Shown here: in pieces, positions 10,301 to 22,300 of the stretch
Layout of the letters: the number at the start of each line of letters is the position of its first letter
Numbering within the stretch: position 1 is the first letter of the stretch
Assembly: GCF_963678635.1 (NCBI RefSeq)
Contig: NC_087067.1
Location: 44,121,829 to 44,185,828, forward strand
Origin: Symsagittifera roscoffensis
Lineage: Eukaryota > Xenacoelomorpha > Acoela > Convolutidae
Reading direction: 5' to 3'
DNA length: 64,000 nucleotides
Translations under genes and position numbers: made by a program
The notes under the pieces: model-generated
Databases searched by the model: none
What the model was told of the DNA's origin: nothing
Seen by the model: the letters and a program-made list of their open reading frames with translations, nothing else

Positions 10301-13300
10301 TTTATCATAAAACAATGTACGTTTTTTTATCGCTTCAACTTAAACTTTATTTTGCCCCGATAAAATTCATTTTGAAGTTCTGCACGCTTTCTTGAGAATT
10401 AAACATTTTTGAAAGTTTTGAGAAAATTATCGGGATTTTCTTTGCGTTTGTATTCATTTTTCGTTTAACGTTGTTGTTGTTGTTGATTATGCCTAAATCA
10501 CTATTTTTTTTAATCGAAAATGCCATTACAAACAGCCATACTGAGAAAATGACTGCTTAGAGTTTTATAACCCGCGAGTTATCAGGGCTGCATTGAACAC
10601 TTTGACCTCAAATGATTTATGTTTCCTTATTGAATCTTGAGCTTGAATCGACTAGGACCTATTGAATTGATCACGTCTTTAGATGGTTCATGACCTAAGT
10701 CAAACAGTATTGAGTGAAATTTTATTTTGAACGAATCATGTTCCTTGACAAATCAAGATTGCAAATGAATCAAAACCTTACAATGATATCAGCCAAATTC
10801 AATTTTGAAAATTACCATTGTTTTTATCTCAAGGTTGAATCCTTTAAATGGACAAAAATTGGATTGAAACTATAGGGCTACCATAGCTTAAAGTGACCGA
10901 GCGATCGAACGCATTGTGACTATTCATCAGGGGTGTTCAAAATTGCATTGCAATTAAAATAATTGCAATTAAATTAATTGATTGTTTAACGTCTCCAATT
11001 ACAATTAATTGATGGATAATACCAAATTGGTGTTTTTATCTGGGGCGCATTTAGGGATTCGACCCCCTCATAAACCAAAAAGTCCACACGTCGGTTTTTT
11101 TGACATTCATTTTCGGCCGACCAACTGACATTTTCTAGAGGCGCCTTTGGCGCCAATATATAATAAATTTGAAAGGAAGCGTGCGGCGAAAAAACGCGAT
11201 TTTTCGGTCAGCATTTTCTAAAAAATGCCCACGTGACCGAACAACAGGTTTTGAGACGAAAAGGTGGTATCTGGGCTCTGCTGAACTGATTTTGTGACTT
11301 GGCAATTAATTGCAATTAATTGATTGTTTCTTTTGCAATATTAATTTAATTGATTGTTTTGAAATAATTGATTTTTCGGCTCTTTTCCAGTCCCCCCCCC
11401 CCTTCAAAATACCGAGTTTTATGTTTGTTTTACGTGTTATTACGTCGCTAAATGGGTCATATACTTAGCCTTCGACGTAAAGGCCTCTGTCGCGCTTTGT
11501 ACCATTGTGATAAATAAATAACAATAAGACCATTGTAAAGAGAAGTAATTGTGTGAACATGAACATGAATGTTTGTCAAGCCAGTTTGTGAATTAATGAA
11601 AATGCAATCACCGTGCTAGCTTTGAATAGCACGTTGAGTTTGATGTGTTTAAGGTCCTGTGGCCCAATGGATAAGGCATCTGACTACGAATCAGGGGATT
11701 GCAGGTTCGAGTCCTGCCAGGATCGAGTATTTTCTTTTGAATTCAATTTTATGTTTTAGGTTAGTGGATTAATTCGACTGAAAAAATGGCCTTACTGGAG
11801 ACAAAATTTTTGGAAAGACGTATTCAGATCTACTTTTATGCTCATGTCAAACGGCTGTGCTGTCTTCTGCCTTAACTGCTGCTCGAGGTACCGAAATGTC
11901 ATTTAAATTTAAAAGAAAGTTAGCTTTGCTTAAATTATTCTTTTCATAGTAAAGCGTTTTATGATTGACTGCGTGCTAAAAGAAATAATTATATATTGGA
12001 ACTATCGTAGTTTAACTGAAAGAAAAAGAAATCTTACTATTATCGGAAGTGGTGAGAAAATATTAGCATCAATGTGTGACTGAAAAGCAATCTTGTATTT
12101 GTATTATTGGCGAGGACCAATAGGTAGGTCACGCAGGTATCGAAGGGAAGTGATGAATGTTGCCTTCACTACTTGATGCGTGAGCACACCGTTCTCCTGT
12201 TACGACTTATGGTGTTCCAACAGCTGATCCCACGAATACCTGTGTCTTCATGAAACAAGAATTAAATAATACATTGAAGTTTACCAGATTGTTCAACCAG
12301 AATTTCGTTACTAGCTACAAAAATCTACTTGGCTGACAAAGTCGTTTTGTTTTTTCTTTAAGAAAGTTAATAAAACCAGATATAACTAGTGTTACTTACC
12401 CGGCGGTTTTTCGATACTGTGATCAGGGGCGGATCTCAAATTTTTTTTTAAAAAAATCGAATTTTTAGTCGAAATTTTTTAACGTCGACCAAATTGATTT
12501 CTGAGCTCTCCTAAATCACTATTTGTCCAACAGGCACATTTTTGAAAAACCGGCCAAAAAGCGTTTTTAGGGACCAAGTTAACATTTAAATTGAACGGTG
12601 GGGCAGAGGATCTTAACTTGGTCTATTTGATGGGGAGGATGTCAACTTGAACAAACTCTTGACCAAAAAATAGCTTGGCGCGTGCTCCACCACAAAATTA
12701 ATACATATTGGCGCCGTAGAGTCCTTAATGTTAATTTATGAATTTTAAATTGGGGGGCCCCGGCTAGGGCATTAAAAGAAAAACTAATTCTAATGTTTTT
12801 GATGATGTTCTTTCTTCAGGAACCTGTTTGGGATGATGACGCCGACTCTGTTGCGCCTGGTGATTCTAATGGGGAGCTCAATGGCCATCTTTTTCGAGCG
12901 ACAATCCCGCCGATACATCCTCGCATTCTTCATGGGATCCAATGTAAATACTGTGCTGCGAGGGAGGGCGATTTAAACTAATATGGACACCTTATTTTGA
13001 GCCTTTGAACAAAAAACACAATCCAGGGTTCTAAATTCAAAAAATAACTTTTTAAATTTTCTGATATTTACTAAGAATCTCCGCCCCTATAATTAAAACA
13101 GTAAATTAGCACTAGAGCTTTCTACTTAATTCTAATTTTGCTGTATTCTGATTGGTCTAAAGTTTGACTAACTTTATCTCTGAACAATTTCCCTTCCTCT
13201 TTCTTGCAGCAAACAACAATTTTTCTGTTTGAGGAGGGGGGAGTTTCGTTAACATGGTCCAAACATTTGGCTTTTTTCCATTCACTCTAGCAAATTATAG

Positions 13301-16300
13301 AACCCTCGACGTACAAAAGTCAATGCCGGGCGGGTAGGAGGTTGAAGTGGGAATTGGTTATTAGACCTCTCAATCGACAGGTTGGTGGTTCGAGACCCAC
13401 CCACCATAATGAGTGCTCGTTACTTGAGAGTGAAGCAGTTTAATGCTGGTCAGAAAAATAACCAAAAACACGCACGCAGGTCCTAATTAAAAGGCACAGC
13501 GGCTTTCCGTTAAATGTTGAACACCTTGTTTATTGGTGCTCTTTTTGCAGGCTGTGGAGTGTGTGTATAACCGGATGGTGGAATCTAAACAGATCAGATC
13601 AATTAAACACTTCGACACTCTCATGTTCGTAGCTGCCAGTGCAATCATGGGATGCTTCTTCAAGTAAGAAGAATTGAATAAAAGGGATGTCAATACTAAC
13701 CAACTCCACCCTCCGACACCACAGAACTTGACCTTTTTTCGACCAACTTTTTTTGGCAAATTTACGAACCAATTTTTTTGGAATACTTGGCAGTTTTACG
13801 ACATTCAATTTTGGGCGAGCAACCACAAAGTACTTTTGATTGAATATGAATGCTTTTAGTCAAAAGAGTCCTGAAGAGCAATCGAAACGGCTTGTCAAGT
13901 CTCAGTAGTACCTTTCTATTGTTATTTGCAGGGGGGGGGGGGGGGGGGGGGGAGGGCGGACGCCTTCCCCATCTCAAGGATTCGACCCCCTGCCGACACA
14001 AAGGGTCCCTTTTTGACCAGTTTTTTCAAAAGTTTCTAGGTGAGCTCGGAAAATCAGTTTGGTCAACCTAAAAAAAGGTCCTCATAATTTTCCAAAATTT
14101 TTTGAAAATCCCCCCCCCCCTCGAGAAAATCCTAGATGCGCCTCTGGTTATGAGGACCATTGACTTTTTGAAAGGATCATTTGGGTAATATAAATCAATA
14201 GGTAATTTTGGACTTGATAATTTGTTTTTTTAGAAGTGAAGATGACGAAATGAAGAGAGTATCTTCCGATATTGTCAAGCCCCTATCGTTAGTATCTCCG
14301 GGTCAATAACCTTTTTTTGACACGAAGTACTATTTCTGATATTTATTTATTGTTTTTTTTTGTTATCCCGTATAGGGTCATTTTTGGCAACTACGAAAGC
14401 GAGACGTCAACTGAGATACCAACTGACTCAACTGGAATCTCGGAAAGTTTTAGTCCAAGAACTTCATTGACACGGCGTTCCGATGTCTTGGATTCCTTCT
14501 TTAAAACAGAAATAATGCGGAAGCTGAATATTAGAATTACAAGGTTAGCTGAGTGATCATTCAACCTAAATTATAAGTTCCTAGTCACTTTGCGAATTGC
14601 ATAAACATTAATACGGCCAACTTCAGAATGTGTTTTTTTTGAGACTACGTGTAATGGTTGGCTCGGTTAAAATTCACAGATGACACTATTGCATTCAAAG
14701 TAAACTATGATGACTTAGTTTTGGGTAAAACCATTCTTATTGGTTCATTTGCACGCAAAATCATGTTTGATCAGGGGCGGATTAAGGAGTGATGCCCCCC
14801 CCCCCACTCAGGGATTCGACGCTCTGGCTACTCAATTTTCGATTTTTTTTTCGAAAATCCGCCCCCCCCTTCGAGCAAATCCTAGATCCGCCTCTGTTAT
14901 TGGTGGCAGTTTGGTTGCTTTGCACTGTTGAGCCAAAAAGTTCGAACTATTTGGTCAATTAAATTATTTTTGTATAAAATTTGTGGGATTTGATTGGCCT
15001 GAAAGCGAAACTTTTACGCCCAAAGCTTTTATCACACCATTGTAGGGGTCAGCGTTACCGAATCTTGTTTACTATCCTTCCTCTCTGGAGCGAATTCCCA
15101 GCCGCCTATCAAGAAAGTTTGAACATTTAAACAAATGCGAGTTTTTAACCTTGTAACAAATCCCCCCTTGCCGTTGCAGGAAAACTTTTAACAAGATCCG
15201 CGCAGCCTTGCGTTATTCAAAAAGATTAAATCAGAAATAATTAATATGTGACACTAGTTCTCACTTTGACACAATACTGATGTAGGTTCTTCACTTCTAA
15301 ATGTGCCCATAGAAGCAAAATCTGTCTTCATCCTCAGCCCTGCCTTCAATACATCACTTATGTTAGTATCTGTTTTGTGCTACTGAACGTGTAGCGACTG
15401 TAGCTCATTAATTCGTGCAGTTTACACGGCCTTTTTTTGAATTTTACTGGTTTGAATTTCGTTTTCCAAGCTCAATACATTCGTTTTAAACTTTTGTAAT
15501 TATTTTATCTTGTCTTATTTTATCGTATCTCACTGTGTAATTTTATTTAAAAAATATTTTTTATTTCAAGTGATGATAATTTATAAATAAATAATTATGA
15601 ATAAAAAGCTCAGAACACCAATTGCAAGAACACCAATAAGGTCAGCTAGCCACTCGGTAGTCAGCTAACTGGCCTTTTTGGCGTTTTTCCAAACTGTGAT
15701 TCTTAAAAATAACTATTTGTAAATTGTCAGCAAGTTTTTCCTTTCTTAAAAACGAATTCATTATCATTATTACAATTGAGAGCGTTAGAGTAATAGTACG
15801 AACCTTCTTTTTTGTAGCTTAACTCGCAAATAAAAGTGTTCATTTGGTGGCACTTTTGCTATAATCACGATGTGTAGCATTGGAAATTTCATAGCATCTG
15901 TTCTCTGCTTTACTTTTGGCTAGTGTTTGTGATTTATTAAGCGTCCGAGGCTGAGTGGTTAGTGTGTGAGTCTCATATTCTTTAGGTCGCTGGATTGAAT
16001 CCGACACGTGGCCGAATTTATATTAATTCGAGGCTTATTTCGAATTTTTCTTATTTTCTTTATAGAGCTGCTTTTTGTCGTGTTCTGACTAGTGTCTGCG
16101 AAGCGCAGCTTCGCCTCTGTGCCATTATTAAATCACTAGCGAGCGTAGAGTATCAATATGAATCATGGTTTCTCAAATCTAACTCGCAAGTAGTAGAAAT
16201 CATTTGGTGGTATTTTTGCTATAATCACGATCTTTAGCATAGGAAATTTCATAGCATGTGTTCTCTGCTTTATTTTTGGCTAGTGTTTGTGGTTTATTAA

Positions 16301-19300
16301 GCGTCCAAGGCTGAGTGGTTAGTGTGTGAGTCTCATATTCTTTAGTTCGCTGGATTGAATCCGACACAAGGCCGAATTTATATTAATTCGAGACTTATTT
16401 CGACTTTTTCTTATTTTCTTTATAGAGCTGCTTTTTGTCGTGTTCTGACTAGGTTTTGCGAAGCGCAGCTTCGCCTCTGTGTCATTATTAATACACTAGC
16501 GATCGTAGAGTATTAGTATGAATCTTGGTTTTTCAAATCTAACTCGCAAATAAAAATAATCATTTGGTGGAACTGCTGCTATAATCTGTTGCGATCTGTA
16601 GGATTGGAAATTTCATAGCATCTGTTCTCTGCTTTGTTATGCTAGTGTTCACCGATCGTTAATTGACCGTGGCTGAGATTAAAGGACGTGAGATTCCAAA
16701 TCTTGATGTTTCCAGGTTTGAATTCGACACGTACCTAAAGTTTCACTAATTTGAGGCTTATTTCTTTTTCTTGTGTCACTTTATAGTGCTGCTTTTTTGC
16801 CGTTTTCTTGCTAGTGTTTGCGAAGCGCAGTTTCGTCTTTGTGTTTGTCATTAAAAACAAAGTGGCTGAAAAAATTGGTTGCCAAGTTGGTTACTTTTTA
16901 AAACTTGTGATCTCAAGTACATTTTAATCGGGAACTTGGTTTTTCTATTTTTATGGGAAAAAAGTTACTAATTCAATTCGTTTCCTGGAAGTGATCTGAT
17001 CTCTTTTTTTTCAATAATGGCATTCTTTTTGACCAGGAAAACATCAGCGGTTCTCCCTGATGAGCTGAGCAGCTCCTATGTTGTTGTTGTTATAGTTGTT
17101 GTTGCTGTTGTTGTTTACTGGGAATCCCGTTACAGATTGGGAGAGCGTAAGTGCCCAGTGCAGCAAAGGTATTCCAAGACTTTGTTTGTTTGTTCTTGCA
17201 GGACTTTGTAGCCAGGATTCGGACTAAAGACTTCATTTCTGATATTCAGCCGGGCTGTACAGATGAAAAGAAAGTGCTCTGATGTTTTTGGTGCTAGTTC
17301 GCAGTTCGGGCATGTGTCACTTTGAGCTCCTATGTCGTTTTCTCCCTCCTGATTGCAGGTCGCTTCCGAAATGAAATCTGTTGGGAGATGCCTTCACTAT
17401 TGAAGTAGAACTACTTTTGAGCATGACAATACCATATGCATGGATTCAAACATTAATCCAAAGATACAGTCCCAAGTTACACAGTCCTTAAAATCCGATC
17501 CAACCGAAGCTTTACGTTGAGTTACTGAAGACCCATATTTAACAGTTTCGGAAGATTCAATGGAAATCACGCGGATATTCGTAGATTTGCCGGATCATTT
17601 GTCGCACGTATTATCAGAACTCCCAGATAACCAAGTTACCTTACTTCGAGTTGAAAACTGACACGGAAATAAAATTACCGTGCAATATGAATCGCATGAG
17701 CGATTGATCTCTAAATTAGGCTCCTGAAACCAACTTAGTGGAAAACATGGAATCGTATGTCTCACTCAAGTTTGCGCTGATGCTGAGCATGAGCTGGATG
17801 CTGAGCATGCTTTCTACCTATATCATTGTTTTGCCATCTTCAGCAGACCCAAAGAAGCAACATTTTTGAAGTCATCAGATGTACAGATAGCTCTCAAGCC
17901 AGTTCTATTCGTTGCAGCTGTTGGCAAAATTAATTCAGAATCGGAGGATGCAAAATTGGGGAAACTTTATGGTGGTGCACAAATTGAAATTAATGCATCA
18001 ATTTCAAAAACATAAAAAGCAACCATAAATCACGATGCTTGTCTTTCTGTGCATCAATTAGAACCACCAACCAGCGAGATAGTGAACAAGAGGATACTCA
18101 AATCTAGCGAGATTAAACTGGAAAGTTTTAACCAGTTCAACTGAATTACATGTTCTTTTTTTGTCAATGACTGATCACTGCTTTTGCTAAATCATGACTT
18201 TGGCTATGTAGCTTTATCAAGTTTAATGACTCAATGTATTATTAGTTTAAGTACAGTTGCGGGATAATAATGAAATTTTTTATCTAGTTTTACCTTGATG
18301 CTTTGTAATGTTTGTATCGAAATCGTTGCTAAAGTTCCTTAAAAAAGTTTTCGAGAAATAAATCATCAGTTTCTAGTTAATAAATCAATTGCGGTTTCTT
18401 CTTGGTGCATTATCCTAAATCTCAAGTCGCCACGGCAGAATATTCTGGAAAGTTTTTGCGACAATTTTGAACTGACGCAAGTGAACTTTTTGATATTTTG
18501 GGCTGCTTTTGGGTCGGTTTCGGGCCACAACATGAATTTTTTTGAAGAACTTAAAAGCGTTTGTTTGCTAAATGTATTTGTCAAATAGAAACAAAAACAG
18601 CCCGCTCGCTCGTAGAAGACAGCCAAAATTTAGTGACGAAATCGTTTGATTAGTAATTGATAATGAAAACTCAGTTTATTGAAAAAACATCAGCTGAAGG
18701 TCAGGAAACAGCATGTTCCAAGCATCTCCCAGTGAAAGTTTTTCAAACCGCTTAGGCAATAAAACTGACAACATCCGTCTAAAAAATGTAGATTTGAAAC
18801 AGTATGTCGGCATAGGTATATTCTAGTGGCTTCGTTGCAATGCTTCCTTGCTTTTGTTTTCATGAAGATATGTTAGGGTGATGAAAATGTCATAATTTTT
18901 TAATGAAAAATGTAGATTTACAACTCTGAATTTTATTTTTTTTTTAAATAAAAACGGTTTGCCTAGTGCAAATTGTTTTCCGAGTCAAATTATCAGCTAA
19001 ATTGCCTTTTTGCTCGGTTTTTTGCTTTGCCTGTGTTTCAATTTCGTAAAGTGATTACAAGATTCCTGAAGTGATTAGAGGGAGAGGTTAATTTTGAAAG
19101 TTTTCGTAATAATATAACTTTTTTGTACTTGCCGCTTGCTTTAGGTTGTAATAGTGATAATTGGACGTGAATATGGAGACAAAAATGTTCACGTTACTAT
19201 AGATGTTCATAAAATACAATTAATAAATATTTGAAACTTTTGAAACAGAAAAACGAAATGGCATCCTAGTTGTTTTCGTTTGGATAAATGGTTTGCATTA

Positions 19301-22300
19301 ATGCGTGCTTCAAATAAATCGTCGCTGCTAATGGGACATTTTCTGGGATTTCAAGAGTTTTGAGGGAAATTTTTGGGTTTTTGAAAAGTTGTGTATTATC
19401 CTCGAAAGCTACAAAAAAGTTACGTGGAGCTTTTGTCAAAAAACTCTTGTTTTGGTTGTTTTGAAATATTACTTTGGTCGGTTACGTTTCAGTCTTCTTG
19501 TTTAACTGCTTTTTCCACGCAAAATCAGGTACCTCAAATAACCCTCGGAATGCTTCGAATGATATATCATATTAAAGCCCTTCAGTTGTCGAGTTTTATT
19601 CTAGTTTCGAGCAAGCTTATCATATGGCAATACGTTTTTGCTTAAGCCTTGAAAACCTAATTCTACTCCTATTCTTTTAGCGACTTTGATTATTGCTTTT
19701 TTTCGATTTATTGTTTTTATTTTCATTTTTTTCGATTTGTTTTGTTTCATGTTTTGAAGTATGCTGTTGCCAAATATGGCTAATTTAGTGTTACTATAAA
19801 ACATATGCCAAAGTTCTAGGCTTTCGTTCAGATCCTCTCATCACACCACGGACAAAAAACGACACAAATTGCTGCAAAAAAGTGTATTTTAGAATTTTTA
19901 TGATCATGATTGGAACTTTCTGTGCTACATGCACAAAAACCGGCTATCCTTGTGCTTTTCATTTTCATTTAAAAGAAAACTTTCAAAAATTCTTCACAAA
20001 TAGTTTGGTTAATTCAGAATTGATTGCCTTGAAAATCATTTATTTAACGCCATACTATACTTTCATTCCAAATTTTTGTGGATCTCATATTTTTATCTTG
20101 CCTCAGATTTTGACAATTTTAGGGTGCTCTTCGTGGTTTATCTCTGGGATACTCAGCCTCATTTGCATTCAACATTCTACGCAATCTGTCCAAAATCACC
20201 CAGCCGAGAAAATTCATCTCGAGAGTGTTCGACAAGTACAGTGTGCAAACAGCTGTCTTTTTGTCTCTATTCGTTTCAACATTCCGAGTGAGTTAAAATT
20301 ATATACACCAATACATAAGATACTGAATTATTTTTATTGTTTTACGCGTTCAAAGCTTCGCAATAGTTAGAGGGTTCTGATAACAGGCTGCAAAGTTCCA
20401 CAGCCCTCTTGTGAGTTTGATTTCGTTTGTAAAAGCTCGTATTTTACAGTGGACGTAATCTTATTTGCAAATAATTGAGCGTCATGAATGCAGTTAAGAC
20501 CATTATTTATGTCGCATTTTTTTCGTTCCTGTTTCGGGAAAGAAGGCTAAAATTTGTTCACGTTCAAATATGATTTTTCGCGGTTTGAGTTTTGATTTCT
20601 TTTCCAGTTCAGTTTTTTCGAAAGTCCGTATTTTTGCTGTTTTCTTGCGTCCATTGACACTCTCTTCCAACTGTCTGTGGACTCTATTGTTGTGTTTTGT
20701 TTTCATTGTCATAAATATGCTACATCAAGGTGCAATGAGTGATTATGTTGGAAAGCATTGACTGTACAGACATCTGGCATTAATTGCTCATAGAAGTTCT
20801 GTTTTTAGGCCAGCGCATGTATCCTCAGGGCCTTCCAGAAAAGAAACTCTGCTTTCGTCGGTGCCATTGCCGGTAAGTATTTTGTTTGTTTTTCATGCCG
20901 CATACGTAAGATTTAAGGAATGAAGTGAATTTTCACTGTTATAGATCATAAGGATTTTTGCATTTTTTCAGCAAGAATTTTCTTACTGCTTAATTTCTCC
21001 CTTCTTCTGCTACTTTGGAAAAAGGCAGAAAGTTGAAAAACAAAAAAAAATGTTGTTTTTAGTTTCGAAGAAAAATTCTCTGCGGCCATACTTATCCTGT
21101 TTGGAACATTTTGTGCTATTTGGTGCAGATATTTTTGCAAAATATGGCCTTTCTAGTTTTATAGCATATCAGGAAAACCCGATGGCAAGTTTTCTTAACT
21201 ATTTTGAAAAACGCTCCTCTCCTGAAAATCCTAGATGCATAAATGGCTGCATGATTAATTTGTTCACATCTCAGGTTCAGTGAGCGGTTTCAGTTTTGTC
21301 TTCCTCCGAAGCTACATCATATCTCTCTACGTGTTCCTCAAATCGGCAGAAGTGCTCATCAAATACGCCATCAGAGACACGTGGATCGATAGGTTCCCCT
21401 ACAAGTCAGAGATCATCTACGCTCTTTCAGTAGTGGAAACTATATTCGCGGTCAGTAAGTTTTAGTAATTTAATTAAGTCTTGGGTCGGTGAACATATTT
21501 AAATAAGGTTGTTCTACCCGAGAAATTTCTACCAGAGAAGTTTCTACCCGAGAAAGAAAAAAGGAAAGAAATAGAGGGTAGAAGTGACTGCAGGAAGAAG
21601 GTGTAAATATAACAAATTTCAACAAACCAAAAGATCCATGGGATCTAAAAAGAAAAAGTGTTATTGCTCTCCGCTTGATGAGATCTCTGAAAATGGGTCT
21701 AATCAGGGGCGGATTTAGGGGGGACCTAATGGTTTTAACGCAAAAGATGCAGATTTGTTGCTGTAAATTTTCATAAATAACTCCAACTAGATATCCTTTG
21801 GAAATTTTTTCATCATCATTATTGTTAACTGGGCGTCCAAAACGTGACCAAGTTTTCATTTAATGTCATAATTTTGGTTTAATGCCATCCTCGGGTATTC
21901 GGCGGCATGGTTGTAATCTTTACTTTTTCTTAATGATTGTTTTGTTTGTGTGATTTTCCTTCCAGCCTGTTTGATCGCATCGAAACCGTGAAAAAGTCTA
22001 AAATTCTTCCGACAGAGACTCGAAATTGGCCTAGAATTCTCTGATGGAGTCAAGCGCATTATAATATCAAAATATTTTCAATCGTCATTCCGACCTTTTC
22101 TCAGACCTCAGTATGCAGACAAATGTATATTTTGGTTTTTGTATTTTAGTTTATTGATCAGTGTTTTTGACCTTGTTGCTGCTGCTGTTTTTCTTAGACC
22201 GTTATTACGCTTGCGATTAAAAAGCGTTATCAAATAGAACCCTTGACTTTTGTCAGGTTTGCAGTTTGTCAACCGAATTACTGAATCATTTTGAGTCACT

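Noticed and set aside
10471-10490. (TTG)n tract as the tail of another LINE
   Set aside because: No Cys/His coding end or stop precedes it on either strand; it is only a short microsatellite.
12160-12245. Short frame with an acceptor-like start as the missing TMEM135 exon
   Set aside because: It is open and leucine-rich, but the residues do not align with the family and the donor phase does not fit the next exon.
13762-14071. Open frames with poly-Pro or poly-Gly runs on both strands
   Set aside because: They are translations of the 22-G tract and MITE sequence, not proteins.
17440-18144. Readthrough of three TGA codons as selenocysteine or reassigned codons
   Set aside because: A fourth interruption is TAA, no selenocysteine insertion element is evident, and neighbouring TMEM135 exons use the standard code. 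Decay explains it better.
19882-20370. 162-codon open frame overlapping the TMEM135 exon
   Set aside because: It runs in a different frame from the exon whose splice sites and family match are clear; the extension into the intron is AT-rich filler.
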